From positions 81,913-145,912 of the forward strand of contig NCKB01000011.1 in assembly GCA_002279065.1 (NCBI GenBank): a stretch of DNA of 64,000 nucleotides. Direction: 5' to 3'. Positions 1 through 8,615 of this stretch are shown one piece after another. The notes under the pieces are model-generated. The model did not search any database. It worked only from the letters and a program-made list of their open reading frames with translations, and had not been told where the DNA came from. Both the position numbers and the translations under genes were made by a program. Positions within the stretch are counted from its first letter, which is position 1; every line of letters begins with the position of its first letter. Source of the DNA: Lysobacterales bacterium 15-68-25. GTDB taxonomy: Bacteria > Pseudomonadota > Gammaproteobacteria > Xanthomonadales > Rhodanobacteraceae.

Positions 1-32
1 AACCAACAATCAAGGGCTGCTAGACTCGATGC

Positions 33-404
33 ATGCGACCGCTGACCCATCCCTCGATCGACGACGTCAGCGTGGAGGCCATCCTCCACGCCCTGTCCGA
101 TCCCGTGCGGGTGGCGATCTACGCCGAACTGGCGAACGCCGGCTGTCCGCAGACCTGTTCGAGCTTCCTCACGGTCAGGGACCGGGACATCCCGAAATCG
201 ACTCTCTCGCAGCATTTCCGCGTGCTGCGCGAGGCCGGGCTGATTCGCAGCGAGCGCCACGGCGTGGAGATGCGCAACACCTCGCGTTGCGCCGAGATCG
301 ACCGGCGTTTCCCGGGGCTGATCGACGCCATCATGAACGCCCATCGGGTGCAATCGGCAGAGCGCGCCAAGGCGTCCCGGCGCAAATCCGCAGCTTCGGG
401 CTGA
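33..404 (+). CDS. ArsR-family winged-helix transcriptional regulator
   Basis: A 123-residue helix-turn-helix repressor-type protein. Residues 14-36 form the typical first helices (ALSDPVRVAIYAEL) and residues 56-71 the recognition helix (STLSQHFRVLREAGLI), followed by the wing (RSERHGVEMRN). This is the classical ArsR/SmtB layout. The ELCVCDL metal-binding motif of arsenic sensors is missing, and the only cysteines near it are Cys38 and Cys42, so a metal signal is not supported. Many such stand-alone ArsR proteins answer to small molecules or redox state. The promoter region is cut off by the window start. The next gene, an exported NTF2-like protein, follows after 73 bases and may be a target, but nothing proves it. 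Confidence 0.85.
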   Translation: MRPLTHPSIDDVSVEAILHALSDPVRVAIYAELANAGCPQTCSSFLTVRDRDIPKSTLSQHFRVLREAGLIRSERHGVEMRNTSRCAEIDRRFPGLIDAIMNAHRVQSAERAKASRRKSAASG

Positions 405-477
405 GCCTCGCCTGTCCGGTGCACCGGCGCCGCGCGGCGCGCTAGCATCCCCAGCGCCACCACCACCGGGGAACACC

Positions 478-948
478 ATGCATCCACTCCTTCGCCACGT
501 TCTCGTGGTCCTGCTGCTCGCCGGCACCTCCATCCCGGGGCAGGCGGCGGCCGCGCCGGGCGACGACGCGGCGTCGATCCGCCAGGTCATGGCCGATCAG
601 CAGGCGGCCTGGAACCGCGGCGACGTGGACGGCTTCATGCGTGGCTACAAGGATGCTCCCGACACGACCTTCGTCGGCAGCTCCGTGCGCAAGGGCTACC
701 GGCAGATCCTCGCCAGCTACCGCGAGCACTACGCGACCAGGGAGCAGATGGGCCGGCTCACCTTCTCCGACCTCGATGTCCGCCTGCTGCCGGGCGCATC
801 CGGCACGGTGCGCTATGCGGTGGTCACCGGCCGCTTCCATCTCGATCGCACCGCGCACGGCAGCGTTGCGCAGGACGACGGCGTGTATTCGCTGGTATGG
901 GAGAAGACGCCGGACGGATGGAAGATCATCCTCGACCATTCGAGCTGA
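478..948 (+). CDS. Exported SnoaL/NTF2-like protein (DUF4440 type)
   Basis: A 156-residue protein with a signal peptide (hydrophobic residues 8-24, likely cleavage after about residue 26). The mature part is one NTF2-like cone-shaped domain. The start IRQVMADQQAAWNRGDVDGF is the usual first helix of this family, and the C-terminal strands (VYSLVWEKTPDGWKIILDHSS) complete it. Family members bind small hydrophobic ligands or act as ketosteroid-isomerase-like enzymes; the substrate here cannot be read from the sequence. The ATG has a GGGGAA ribosome site nine bases upstream. It ends convergently with the diguanylate cyclase gene, 25 bases away. A second exported protein of this type lies at 5990. 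Confidence 0.8.
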   Translation: MHPLLRHVLVVLLLAGTSIPGQAAAAPGDDAASIRQVMADQQAAWNRGDVDGFMRGYKDAPDTTFVGSSVRKGYRQILASYREHYATREQMGRLTFSDLDVRLLPGASGTVRYAVVTGRFHLDRTAHGSVAQDDGVYSLVWEKTPDGWKIILDHSS

Positions 949-973
949 TCGGTGCCGGCGCCGGGCGGTCGAT

Positions 974-2422
974 TCAGTCCCCGGCAACGAGCACCCGGCG
1001 GCGTCCGGACTGCTTCGCGCGATAGAGCGCCGCATCGGCACGATCGAGCGCGCTGTCCAGATCGTCCGATACCTCGCACGGCGCGACGCCGGCCGAGAAT
1101 GTCTGCAGTTGCGGGGTATGCGGCTGGAGCGCCTCCACCAGGGTCACCGCCTCGGCGACGGCGACGCCGGGCAGCAGCAGGGCGAATTCCTCGCCGCCAT
1201 AGCGGGCGAGCACCGCCTCCGTAGGCAGGCGGGCCGACCAGGTCCGGTAGGCGTCGCGCAGCAGGTTGTCCCCCGCGTGGTGCCCGTGGGTGTCATTGAA
1301 GGCCTTGAAGTGGTCCAGGTCCAAGAGGGCAAGGGTCAGCGGACGTCCGTCGAGCCGGGCCTGCGCGACCGCCGTGGCCAGGGCGCGCTTCCACTGGCGT
1401 CGGTTCGGGGCGCCGGTGAGCTCGTCGTAGTGCGATAGCACGTCCAGCTGCCGCGCCTGCCTGCGCAGCTGCAGCAGCAGCCCGTCCATGCGCACCAGCA
1501 CCAGCAGCGGCAGCAGGATCCCGCCGCCGGCAATCGGAATCCAGTAGGGATGTTCCGGTTCGGCCAGCGAGGCCAGCACCAGGGTCAGCGCTGGCATCAG
1601 CGAGCCGAGGATCAGGGCGACCAGTCGCACCCGCGGCAGCGGTGAACTGGGTGCCTCCGGCTCGAAGCGCCACACCTGGGTGATCGCCGGGTGGGCGACG
1701 GCGGCCAGCGGCAGGCAGCGGTTGAGGTACCAGAGCAGCTTTGGCAGCTCGGCCAGTGCGGGGTTGCCGCCCAGCATGTGCACGTTCCACAGCGGGTCGC
1801 CGATCGCGGCCATCAGCAGGGCGGCGCCGAGGACCAGGAACGCGGGGTTGCTGCCCCGGCGCGAGGTCGCCTGGTGCACGTAGAGGGCGAACAGCAGGAT
1901 GCTGCCGAACGCATACAGCCCGACCAGCAGGATGCCTTCGACGCCGAAGGGCACCGCCCGTGCGGCCGGCACCATGTAGAACGTCGCCACCGGGACCGCC
2001 AGCCCGATCGCGAAGATGGAGGCGTCGAGCAGGGCGCCGGTCGTCCGCCCGACCCGGCGCCCCAGCGCGACCAGGCCGGCCGCCTGCGGGAAGTAGGCCA
2101 CCGTGTAGAACACGTCCGACAGGGCGGCCTTGGCGCCCATGCCGACCACGACGGTTTCGCGGTAGTACATGAGGTCGGCGATCACGTTGCAGGTGATGCC
2201 GGCCAGCAGCAGGTACCACGCCAAGGGCGCGCGCCGGCGCCAGCTGAGCCACCACGTCGCCACGACCGCGACCACCTCGATGAGGCAGTACGTCGCCCAG
2301 CGGGTGTCCGGGTGTCCGATCCAGGCCGGGTACAGCAGCGCGACGGCGACGATCAGCGCCAGCAGCCGCCACGCGGTGCGGGGGGAGCCAGGGCTACCGG
2401 CAGAGGGGGCCAGGTCGCGCAT
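974..2422 (-). CDS. Membrane-bound diguanylate cyclase (GGDEF)
   Basis: A 482-residue protein. Residues about 15-290 carry eight or more hydrophobic helices with short loops, giving an integral membrane sensor part. A C-terminal GGDEF domain follows (about 310-480). The active-site loop is GGEEF at 409-413, preceded by ARY, so cyclase activity making cyclic di-GMP from two GTP is expected. The RxxD inhibitory site five residues before the loop is absent (RLPT there), so product feedback is probably weak. It lies 43 bases downstream of msrA on the same strand and may be co-transcribed. The signal it senses is unknown. Confidence 0.9.
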   Translation of the reverse strand: MRDLAPSAGSPGSPRTAWRLLALIVAVALLYPAWIGHPDTRWATYCLIEVVAVVATWWLSWRRRAPLAWYLLLAGITCNVIADLMYYRETVVVGMGAKAALSDVFYTVAYFPQAAGLVALGRRVGRTTGALLDASIFAIGLAVPVATFYMVPAARAVPFGVEGILLVGLYAFGSILLFALYVHQATSRRGSNPAFLVLGAALLMAAIGDPLWNVHMLGGNPALAELPKLLWYLNRCLPLAAVAHPAITQVWRFEPEAPSSPLPRVRLVALILGSLMPALTLVLASLAEPEHPYWIPIAGGGILLPLLVLVRMDGLLLQLRRQARQLDVLSHYDELTGAPNRRQWKRALATAVAQARLDGRPLTLALLDLDHFKAFNDTHGHHAGDNLLRDAYRTWSARLPTEAVLARYGGEEFALLLPGVAVAEAVTLVEALQPHTPQLQTFSAGVAPCEVSDDLDSALDRADAALYRAKQSGRRRVLVAGD

Positions 2423-2465
2423 CGTCCGACTCTAGCCCATGCGTGGCGTGCCGAAGCGACCGCGG

Positions 2466-2978
2466 TCAGCCGGCGTGGCGGCGGGGCAGGGTCCAGCCCG
2501 GCCGCACGAAGTGGCAGGTGTAGCCGTTCGGGTAGCGCTGCAGGTAGTCCTGGTGCTCGGGCTCGGCCTCCCAGAAGTCGCCGGCCGGCGCCACCTCGGT
2601 GACCACCTTGCCCGGCCACAGGCCGGATGCCTCAAGGTCGGCGATGGTGTCTTCGGCCACTGCCTTCTGCTCCGGGCTCGTGTGGAAGATCGCCGAGCGG
2701 TAGCTCATGCCGATGTCGTTGCCCTGGCGGTTGCGCGTGGTCGGGTCGTGGATCTGGAAGAAGAACTCCAGCAGCGCGCGGTAACTGGTGACCGTGGGGT
2801 CGAACACGATCTCCACCGCTTCGGCATGGGTGCCGTGGTTACGGTAGGTGGCGTTCGGCACGTCGCCGCCGGAATAGCCCACCCGGGTGGAGATTACCCC
2901 GGGCTGCCGGCGGATCAGCTCCTGCACGCCCCAGAAACAGCCGCCGGCGAGGATGGCGCGTTCGGTGGATGCGGTCAC
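2466..2978 (-). CDS. msrA: Peptide methionine sulfoxide reductase A
   Basis: A 170-residue cytosolic MsrA that reduces the S-epimer of methionine sulfoxide in proteins. The catalytic motif GGCFWG is at residues 12-17 with Cys14 as nucleophile. [23 protein letters not shown] and the later [18 protein letters not shown] are standard family blocks. The start codon is GTG, chosen because GAGGAG lies upstream and the protein then begins just before the catalytic strand. Length is normal for a short MsrA. A second, lipoprotein-type MsrA is encoded at 43607. Confidence 0.95.
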   Translation of the reverse strand: MTASTERAILAGGCFWGVQELIRRQPGVISTRVGYSGGDVPNATYRNHGTHAEAVEIVFDPTVTSYRALLEFFFQIHDPTTRNRQGNDIGMSYRSAIFHTSPEQKAVAEDTIADLEASGLWPGKVVTEVAPAGDFWEAEPEHQDYLQRYPNGYTCHFVRPGWTLPRRHAG

Positions 2979-3025
2979 TGGCTCGACTCCTCGGTGGCTA
3001 CGGGAACCCCCGATGTAGGGTGGTG

Positions 3026-3044
3026 CGGCGTGGAATCAACGCCG
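3026..3044. terminator. GC-rich hairpin upstream of msrA
   Basis: A perfect 6-base inverted repeat, CGGCGT and ACGCCG, separated by seven bases, lies in the 115-base gap between the msrA start and the end of the next minus-strand gene. It has no T run. It could end transcription of the upstream gene or sit in the msrA leader. Confidence 0.3.
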
Positions 3045-3093
3045 TGTCGTCCGCGTGCAGGGCCGGGCGCGGCCCGCCCCTGCGCGGGTTGGA

Positions 3094-3474
3094 TCAGGGC
3101 GACTTCGCCGTGCCGGCACCGCACTGGTCGTGTGGGCAGGCGAAATCCACTTCGGCGCCACGGCCGACGGTCAGCCGGATGTTCTTGCGCGTGTCGGTGG
3201 TCGTCCCGTCCTGGCTCACGCTTACGGTATAGACGCCCATCGGCAGGGAACGCAGGTCGTAGTGTCCATCGTCCCGGATGGTGGTCGAGCGATGCGCGCC
3301 GGTCGTGCTGCGGGCGTCGACCTTCGCCCCGGCGGGACCCTGGCCGAAGATGTGCGTGCTGGTCGACTGCGCCATCGCGGGCGAGCCAAGCGACGAGGCG
3401 ATCGCCGTGAGGACGATCAGTGATTGCAGGAACCGTGAAGACGGGCGGCGCTCGGTGGGATGGTTGTGCGACAT
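3094..3474 (-). CDS. Exported protein with carboxypeptidase-regulatory-like fold
   Basis: A 126-residue exported protein. The start at 3474 is preferred over longer readings because an AAGGAG site lies about ten bases upstream and a signal peptide follows (FLQSLIVLTAIASSLGSPAMA). The mature region resembles one CarboxypepD_reg-like beta sandwich: GAKVDARSTTGAHRSTTIRDDGHYDLRSLPMGVYTVSV is the usual 'add detail, then Y-L-P-G-Y' pattern. Such domains normally form the N-terminus of TonB-dependent outer-membrane receptors, but no receptor gene follows. Two cysteines close the chain (CPHDQC, possible disulfide). It may be a receptor remnant or a stand-alone periplasmic binding module. Confidence 0.65.
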   Translation of the reverse strand: MSHNHPTERRPSSRFLQSLIVLTAIASSLGSPAMAQSTSTHIFGQGPAGAKVDARSTTGAHRSTTIRDDGHYDLRSLPMGVYTVSVSQDGTTTDTRKNIRLTVGRGAEVDFACPHDQCGAGTAKSP

Positions 3475-3636
3475 CGCTCGGACACTCCTTGTGGTCGATG
3501 GGAAGTGCCACGACGCACTTTCCCTGCGTGCGTGCGGGACGCTGTCGTGGCAAGGGCCGAGTATCGCCAACCATGTCGCCGCTGGGAAGCACGAAGCCGA
3601 TGACCGCGCAGGCGCTCCGGCGGCGGGTATCGCTCC

Positions 3637-4587
3637 TCAATGCGATCGTGGCGGAAGCAGGAACTGCATGGGCTGGGCCAGTCGCGCCGCCCAGGCGTCC
3701 TCGGTATGCGCCGCGCCGGGAAAGACCCCGCTGCGGAAGTTTGCCGGGGTGTAGCCGCGGGCACGGAACAGCCGGTCCACCCGCTGCTGGGTGGGTGCGT
3801 ACAACGCGTCCAGCGTGGCGGTGCCGTGGTCGAAGTAGACCCGATGGCCGCCCGGTGCCGGCGCGTGGGCCTGGAGGTAGGCGACGAAGGCGCTCGGACT
3901 CGGGTTGTCCGCGTGTGGCTGGAGCGCGGTGCCCGGCCAGTGCGTGGACAGGCAGCCAGCGCCGCCGAACACCTGCGGGTATTCGCTGATCGCGTACATC
4001 GCCATCAGGCCGCCCATGCTCGAGCCCATCACCGCGGTGTCGGCCGCGTCGGCGGCCACGCGGAACCGCCGGTCGATGCGCGGTTTCAGTTCGTCGACGA
4101 GGAAGCGCAGGTAGTCGTCGGAATAGGGCTCCACCGGAAGCTTCAGCTCCATCCCGCGGGCGCGCTGGCGCTGGGCGTCGGTGAGCGAGCGCCAGACCTT
4201 CTGCGGGTAGTACTCGCTCTCGCGGCGCTCGCCGGCGTTCCAGATGCCGACGATGATGAACGGGCGCGTGCGGTCTTCGCGGATCAGCGCGGCCGCGGTG
4301 TCGGCGGCGCGCCACGACTGGTGGTTCCAGGTCTGCGCCGCGTCGAACAGCATCTGGCCGTCGAACATGTACAGCACCGCGTACGGCGCCTGCGTCGGGT
4401 AGCCGGGCGGCAGCCACACGTCCACGGTGTGCGGCGCTACGAAGCGCGAGGTTTCCTGCAGCCGCACGATGCGGCCGGCGGCCACGTGCGGCAGCGGGGC
4501 GGGTGGCGTATCGGCCATCGCCGGCACGGCGACGATGGCGAGCAGCGAGGCGAGGCGGGCGACCAGGCGAGCGGGCAGAGTCGGCAT
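3637..4587 (-). CDS. Exported alpha/beta-hydrolase esterase (Fes/EsteraseD-like)
   Basis: A 316-residue secreted esterase of the putative esterase family related to enterochelin esterases. The first ATG (4632) was replaced by the one at 4587, which starts directly before a signal peptide (LVARLASLLAIVAVPAMA). The catalytic serine sits in VMGSSMGGLMAMY (G-x-S-x-G type), and the beta strand AVLYMFDGQMLFD with the following oxyanion region is typical of the group. The late histidine is probably in GAAHTEDAW. Expected activity is hydrolysis of an ester in the periplasm or outside the cell. The substrate is not evident, and no iron-uptake gene is nearby. Confidence 0.8.
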   Translation of the reverse strand: MPTLPARLVARLASLLAIVAVPAMADTPPAPLPHVAAGRIVRLQETSRFVAPHTVDVWLPPGYPTQAPYAVLYMFDGQMLFDAAQTWNHQSWRAADTAAALIREDRTRPFIIVGIWNAGERRESEYYPQKVWRSLTDAQRQRARGMELKLPVEPYSDDYLRFLVDELKPRIDRRFRVAADAADTAVMGSSMGGLMAMYAISEYPQVFGGAGCLSTHWPGTALQPHADNPSPSAFVAYLQAHAPAPGGHRVYFDHGTATLDALYAPTQQRVDRLFRARGYTPANFRSGVFPGAAHTEDAWAARLAQPMQFLLPPRSH

Positions 4588-4691
4588 GGGGCATCCGTCG
4601 GACGGAGAGCGAAGCCGAACGGATAGCAGCATGGCGGGGCCGCAAGGAAGCGCCGGCAGCGCTGCATACGTTTGCAGCAGGGGTGGCGCGC

Positions 4692-5840
4692 TCAGTCCAG
4701 CGGCCAGGCCAGGTCATCGTTCGCGGCGACGTCGGCGACGTCGGCGACGTCGGCACCGGTCGCCGGATCCGCCGGCGACGCGGCACGATCGCCGCGCGCC
4801 GCCTGTCGCCACCACGGCATCGCCGGTCGACGCTCGGCCGGCTCCACCGGCTCGCCCAGCCGCGGCAGCAGCAGGTGGGCGTGTGCCGGGTCGGCCTGCG
4901 CCAGCAGGGTTTCCACCGGCTGGTCCCAGGCATGCGTGGACAGCGAGAAGGTGCCCCAGTGCACCGGCAGCAGCACGCCGCCGCCGAGCAGGCGATGCGC
5001 CTGGAGCGCATTCTCCGGTCCCAGGTGGATGTCGCCCCACGAGGGATGGAACGCCCCGACTTCCAGCATCACCAGGTCGAACGGGCCGAGCCGGTCGCGG
5101 ATCGCTTCGTACTCGGTGGTCAGGCCGGTGTCGCCGCTGAAGAACACGCGATGGCGCTCGCCGGCCAGCACCAGCGAAGACCACAGGGTCTGGTTGCGGT
5201 CCTTCAGGCCGCGGCCGGAGAAATGCTGCGAGGGCGCCGCGGTCACCGTGAGGCCGGTGCCGGGAATGCGGTGGCTCTCCCACCACGCCAGTTCGGTGAT
5301 GCGCTCCGGAGCGATGCCCCAGGCCTCCAGGTGTGCGCCAACGCCCAGCGAGGTGACGAAGGGGACGCTGGACTTCGCCAGCGCGCGGATGGTCGGGTAG
5401 TCCAGGTGGTCGTAGTGGTCGTGCGAGATCACCACCGCGTCCACCTCGGGCAACTGCCGCAGGGTCACCGGCACCGGCTGGAAGCGCTTCGGGCCCATCA
5501 GGGTGAACGGCGAGGCACGCTCGCCCCACACCGGGTCGGTCAGCACGCGCCAGCCGTCGATCTCCAGCAGCACGGTGGAGTGGCCCAGCCAGGTGGCGCG
5601 CAGGCCACTGGCCGGCCGGCGCTGCCAGGCCCCGCGCGGGTCGTGTGCCGGCAGCGGCGTGGCAGGGCGGCGGTCGGGATCCTCGCGGAGGAACTCGCGC
5701 AGCGCCGGGCGCGGCGTCGCGGGGTCGCGCAGGCCGGGCAGCACGGGATGGATGTTGCGCAGCCGCTCGCCGTCCCACAGCGGCAGGTCACGCAGGCGCT
5801 CCAGCCGGGCGCCCTGGGCGATTTTTCCGAAGGAACGCAT
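4692..5840 (-). CDS. MBL-fold metal-dependent hydrolase (UlaG/NAPE-PLD-like)
   Basis: A 382-residue cytosolic metallo-beta-lactamase-fold protein. The metal ligands are visible in VVISHDHYDHLDY (HxHxDH) and later in FFSGDTG and VPVHWGTF. The N-terminal extension and the block GLRATWLGHSTVLLEIDGWRVLTDPVWGERASPF are those of the group that includes UlaG lactonase and NAPE-hydrolysing phospholipase D. The start at 5840 is chosen because GAGGT lies just upstream; a longer frame reaches 6053 without support. The C-terminus carries a short DVA repeat encoded by a 9-base tandem repeat (4725-4751). The exact substrate is not predictable. Confidence 0.85.
   Translation of the reverse strand: MRSFGKIAQGARLERLRDLPLWDGERLRNIHPVLPGLRDPATPRPALREFLREDPDRRPATPLPAHDPRGAWQRRPASGLRATWLGHSTVLLEIDGWRVLTDPVWGERASPFTLMGPKRFQPVPVTLRQLPEVDAVVISHDHYDHLDYPTIRALAKSSVPFVTSLGVGAHLEAWGIAPERITELAWWESHRIPGTGLTVTAAPSQHFSGRGLKDRNQTLWSSLVLAGERHRVFFSGDTGLTTEYEAIRDRLGPFDLVMLEVGAFHPSWGDIHLGPENALQAHRLLGGGVLLPVHWGTFSLSTHAWDQPVETLLAQADPAHAHLLLPRLGEPVEPAERRPAMPWWRQAARGDRAASPADPATGADVADVADVAANDDLAWPLD
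4725..4751. repeat. Three tandem 9-base units
   Basis: GGCGACGTC is repeated three times exactly, with a partial fourth unit. The repeat lies in frame near the 3' end of the MBL hydrolase gene and encodes D-V-A repeats in its acidic tail, so unit gain or loss changes only tail length. Confidence 0.85.
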
Positions 5841-5989
5841 GGAGACCTCGAACCAATGGGGAACCATCTGCATGGGTGCCCGTCCGGGACACCGCAAGGC
5901 ATACGTGCCGAAAGGCCTGGCTGGAGTCACATGCATGACGCCCGTGAACGCGCGATGCTCTGGCCACCTTTCCCGACCCGAGAGCCGAC

Positions 5990-6511
5990 ATGCGCCAGCA
6001 AGCCCTGCTTTGCACCGTGCTGATCCCTGCCATGACCGTGGCCATCGCGACACCCGCCTTGGCCGCGGGCAAGGCCGCAGTGGAGCGCAAGGCCGTGCTT
6101 GGCGTGGTCGACCAGACCTTCGCCGCGCTGGCGAAGCACGACGCCACGGCGATGCGCGCGCTGCTGGTGCCCGGTGCGGTGTTCGCCGTGCTGGGCCCGG
6201 ACGGCCGGATCAAGATGGAGCGCGACGACGAGTTCCTGCAGATGCTGGCCAGCCGCCAGGGCGACTGGCGCGAGCGGATCTGGTCGCCGAAGGTGCTGAT
6301 GGGCAGCGGACTGGCCCAGGTGTGGGCGCCCTACGATTTCCACCTCGACGGCAAGTTCTCCCACTGCGGCATCGACAGCTTCGCGCTGGTGAAGGACGGC
6401 AGCGGGCAGTGGCGCATCACCGGCATCACCTACAACGTGCAGATCGACGGCTGTCCCACCGACCCGAAGACGCGCGCGAAAACCGCCGCCAAGACTCCCG
6501 CAAAGCACTGA
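5990..6511 (+). CDS. Exported SnoaL/NTF2-like protein
   Basis: A 173-residue protein with a clear signal peptide (residues 1-26, ending ATPALAA). The mature domain starts VLGVVDQTFAALAKHDATAMRALLVPGAVFAVL, the standard first helices and strand of NTF2-like proteins, and ends in WRITGITYNVQIDGC followed by a basic, Lys/Ala-rich tail. Function is unknown. Family members in the periplasm are usually annotated only by fold. The start codon follows GAGAG at normal spacing. The stop codon overlaps the start of the TfoX-like gene by one base (TGATG), so the two are translated together. Confidence 0.8.
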   Translation: MRQQALLCTVLIPAMTVAIATPALAAGKAAVERKAVLGVVDQTFAALAKHDATAMRALLVPGAVFAVLGPDGRIKMERDDEFLQMLASRQGDWRERIWSPKVLMGSGLAQVWAPYDFHLDGKFSHCGIDSFALVKDGSGQWRITGITYNVQIDGCPTDPKTRAKTAAKTPAKH

Positions 6512-6840
6512 TGGCCTCCGACGTCGATTTCGTCGCCTACGTGTGCGAGCAGGCCGGACTTGGCGACGCGCTGTCGTACCGGAAGATGTTCGGCGAGTAC
6601 GCGCTGTACCTGGATGGCCGGGTGGTCGCGCTGGTCTGCGACAACATGCTGTTCGTGAAGCCGACCGACGCCGGCCGCGCGCTGCTCGACGCGGTGGAGG
6701 AGGCACCGCCGTATCCCGGGGCGAAGCCGCACTGGCGGCTGGACGAGGTGCTCGATGACGGCGAGCGGCTCGGGCGCCTGCTGCGGGTGACGGCAACGGC
6801 GCTACCTCTGCCACGGCCAAAGGCGCCACGCAAACGCTGA
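6511..6840 (+). CDS. TfoX/Sxy N-terminal domain protein
   Basis: A 109-residue protein made almost entirely of the TfoX N-terminal domain. SYRKMFGEYALYLDGRVVALVCDNMLFVKPT is the hallmark block, and the alternating hydrophobic strands continue to residue 85. Full-length TfoX/Sxy, the competence co-activator in Haemophilus and Vibrio, has an extra C-terminal helical domain that is missing here. Many bacteria have such N-domain-only proteins without a proven role, so a competence function should not be assumed. The start is fixed by the TGATG overlap with the upstream gene. A basic tail (RPKAPRKR) ends the protein. Confidence 0.85.
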   Translation: MASDVDFVAYVCEQAGLGDALSYRKMFGEYALYLDGRVVALVCDNMLFVKPTDAGRALLDAVEEAPPYPGAKPHWRLDEVLDDGERLGRLLRVTATALPLPRPKAPRKR

Positions 6841-6853
6841 TCTGGCCGATCAG
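6837..6853. terminator. Hairpin spanning two convergent stop codons
   Basis: CTGATC and GATCAG form a perfect 6-base stem around a 5-base loop. The stem contains the stop codons of both convergent genes (TfoX-like on plus, nitronate monooxygenase on minus). It is followed on the plus strand by GGTTGTTT. It could act as a bidirectional terminator, but the T run is poor. Confidence 0.4.
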
Positions 6854-7917
6854 GGTTGTTTGAAGGTCGCCTCGATCAGATCCCGCGCGATCGTCTCGGC
6901 CGGTCCGGTCCGCGCCAATGGCGCCGCCTCGCCGGCCCACAGGTTGACGAAGTCGTCGATGCCGTCCGGTTCGGTCCGTTCGCGCAGCGGCGCCAGCGCG
7001 GCGCCGGCGGTGGGGAATGCGGGGGCGTCATCCGACATCGGCCCCAGTTCCTCCATCAGCCGGTTGACGATGCCGCGCGCGGGCCGTCCGGAGAACAGAT
7101 TGGTTACCGCTGTCCGCGTTGCGCGCGGCGACTGCAGCGCAGCGCGGTGGACCGGGCGGATGCGTGCCTCGTCGCTGAGCAGGAACGCCGTGCCCAGCTG
7201 CACGCCGGCGGCTCCAAGCGCGCGTGCCGCATGGATGCCGCGAGCATCGCCGATGCCGCCGGCGGCGATCACGGGGCAGTCGACCGCGTCGACCACCTGC
7301 GGCAGCAGAGCGAACAGGCCCGGCTGCACCGGGACCGGAGCGTCCAGGAACGAGCCACGATGGCCACCGGCCTCCCAGCCTTGGGCGATGATCGCGTCGC
7401 ACCCGTGTGCGGCCAGCCAGCGCGCCTCCTCCACCGTGGTCGCGCTGCCCAGCACGTGCGCGCCGCAGGCCTTCACCCGAGCCAGCAGCGCAGGGTCGGG
7501 CAGACCGAAGTGGAAGCTCACCACTTCCGGTCGCAGCGCCTCCACCGTGGCGCAGGCCTCGGTGTCGAAGGGTCGCCGTTGCGCGGCACGGGCCCGGGTG
7601 TCGCGCGGGATACCGAGCGCGTCGTAATACGGCGCCAGCCGCTCGCGCCAGCGCGCCTCGCGAGCCGGGGCGGACGCCGGCTCGGTGTGGCAGAAAAAGT
7701 TGAGGTTGAGCGGCGCGTCGACCGCGGCGCGGAAGCGCGCCGCCTGTGCACGCAGCGTATCGGCATCGAGCATCGCGCAGGGCAGCGCGCCCAGTCCGCC
7801 GGCGCGGGCCACGGCGATGGCCAGGGCCTCGTCGGCGGCGCCGGCCATCGGCGCCAGCAGCAGGGGGTAGCCGATGCCGAGCAGGCGGGTCAGTCGTGAG
7901 TCCGTTGGAACAGGCAT
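6850..7917 (-). CDS. Nitronate monooxygenase (2-nitropropane dioxygenase family)
   Basis: An FMN-dependent TIM-barrel enzyme of about 355 residues that oxidises alkyl nitronates to carbonyl compounds and nitrite. LGIGYPLLLAPMAG opens the barrel. Other family blocks are GGLGALP, AIIAQGWEAGGHRG (the conserved loop with the catalytic-site His) and PVIAAGGIGDARGI plus GVQLGTAFL (phosphate-binding strands). The reading frame could begin ten codons further upstream, at 7947; I prefer 7917 because the family normally begins close to the first barrel strand. It is the third gene on the minus strand after the Cache-HAMP sensor (8616) and the small protein at 7987. Confidence 0.85.
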   Translation of the reverse strand: MPVPTDSRLTRLLGIGYPLLLAPMAGAADEALAIAVARAGGLGALPCAMLDADTLRAQAARFRAAVDAPLNLNFFCHTEPASAPAREARWRERLAPYYDALGIPRDTRARAAQRRPFDTEACATVEALRPEVVSFHFGLPDPALLARVKACGAHVLGSATTVEEARWLAAHGCDAIIAQGWEAGGHRGSFLDAPVPVQPGLFALLPQVVDAVDCPVIAAGGIGDARGIHAARALGAAGVQLGTAFLLSDEARIRPVHRAALQSPRATRTAVTNLFSGRPARGIVNRLMEELGPMSDDAPAFPTAGAALAPLRERTEPDGIDDFVNLWAGEAAPLARTGPAETIARDLIEATFKQP

Positions 7918-7986
7918 GGCGCGCGCCGTCTGGGTGGAGGTCGCCATTGTCCGCCTCCGGCGCGGTGCTGTCCGCCGCAGCGGTGG

Positions 7987-8574
7987 TCAGCGATGCAGGC
8001 CCAGCGCGCGGCGCGCCTCGTCGAGAAAACTGTCTTCCTGATCGCGTGCAGGCAGGTTGGATGCCAGCTCCACCAGCGCGCGGTCGATGCCGCCTGGCCG
8101 GCCCAGGGCCTCATCGCACAGCAGTTCGGCGATCGGGCCGAAGTAGTCCAGTGCTATGCGCCCGATGATCCCGCGCTGCAGTTCGGTGAGGCTCTCCACG
8201 CCGGCATGTGCCGATGTACCGGCCGGCACGGCGGTCCGCACCGGCTCTGCCGACGGCAGTTCGGGTACCTCCTGTTCGAAGCCGCCGGACAGCCAGGCCA
8301 GCGACGCGGCGCCCAGCGAGACCGTGACCGGGCTGGAGCGCGCCGGATCGGCCTGGAAGCGGGCACGTCCACCCGGCACGCGGGCGAGCAGCCGCACCGC
8401 CTCGTCGCCGCGATGGCGGCTGAACACCACGTCTTCCACCTGGCCGCCGTGCAGCCGGATCGTGCAGGAGTGGTTGTCCTCGGTGACCACGAAGAAGAAG
8501 CCCGAGGCCTTCTGCAGGGCCAGCGTCTTCAGGTCGCGCAGGATCTCGATCAGCGGGCGGAGCTCGTTGGCCAT
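7987..8574 (-). CDS. Small cytosolic protein, DUF4388/PATAN-like N-terminus
   Basis: A 195-residue protein without signal or membrane segments. Residues 1-75 (LIEILRDLKTLALQKASGFFFVVTEDNHSCTIRLHGGQVEDVVFS) look like the DUF4388/PATAN module found in bacterial signalling proteins, where a strand pair reports 'function of gene product in low or high state'. A variable linker (about 95-125) leads to a helical C-terminal part (LQRGIIGRIALDYFGPIAELLCDEAL) of unknown type. It starts 41 bases after the stop of the Cache-HAMP membrane sensor and is very likely co-transcribed and functionally linked with it. The family assignment is by pattern only. Confidence 0.6.
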   Translation of the reverse strand: MANELRPLIEILRDLKTLALQKASGFFFVVTEDNHSCTIRLHGGQVEDVVFSRHRGDEAVRLLARVPGGRARFQADPARSSPVTVSLGAASLAWLSGGFEQEVPELPSAEPVRTAVPAGTSAHAGVESLTELQRGIIGRIALDYFGPIAELLCDEALGRPGGIDRALVELASNLPARDQEDSFLDEARRALGLHR

Positions 8575-8615
8575 GGGTCGACGTGCCTCTGCTTGCCTCG
8601 GGGTGGCTGTCCTGC

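Noticed and set aside
4725..4751. CRISPR-like repeat
   Set aside because: Units are 9 bases and contiguous, inside a coding frame; there are no spacers and no cas genes in the window.
6511..6840. Competence regulator TfoX/Sxy
   Set aside because: Only the N-terminal domain is present, and no competence genes are nearby, so the name is not justified beyond the domain.
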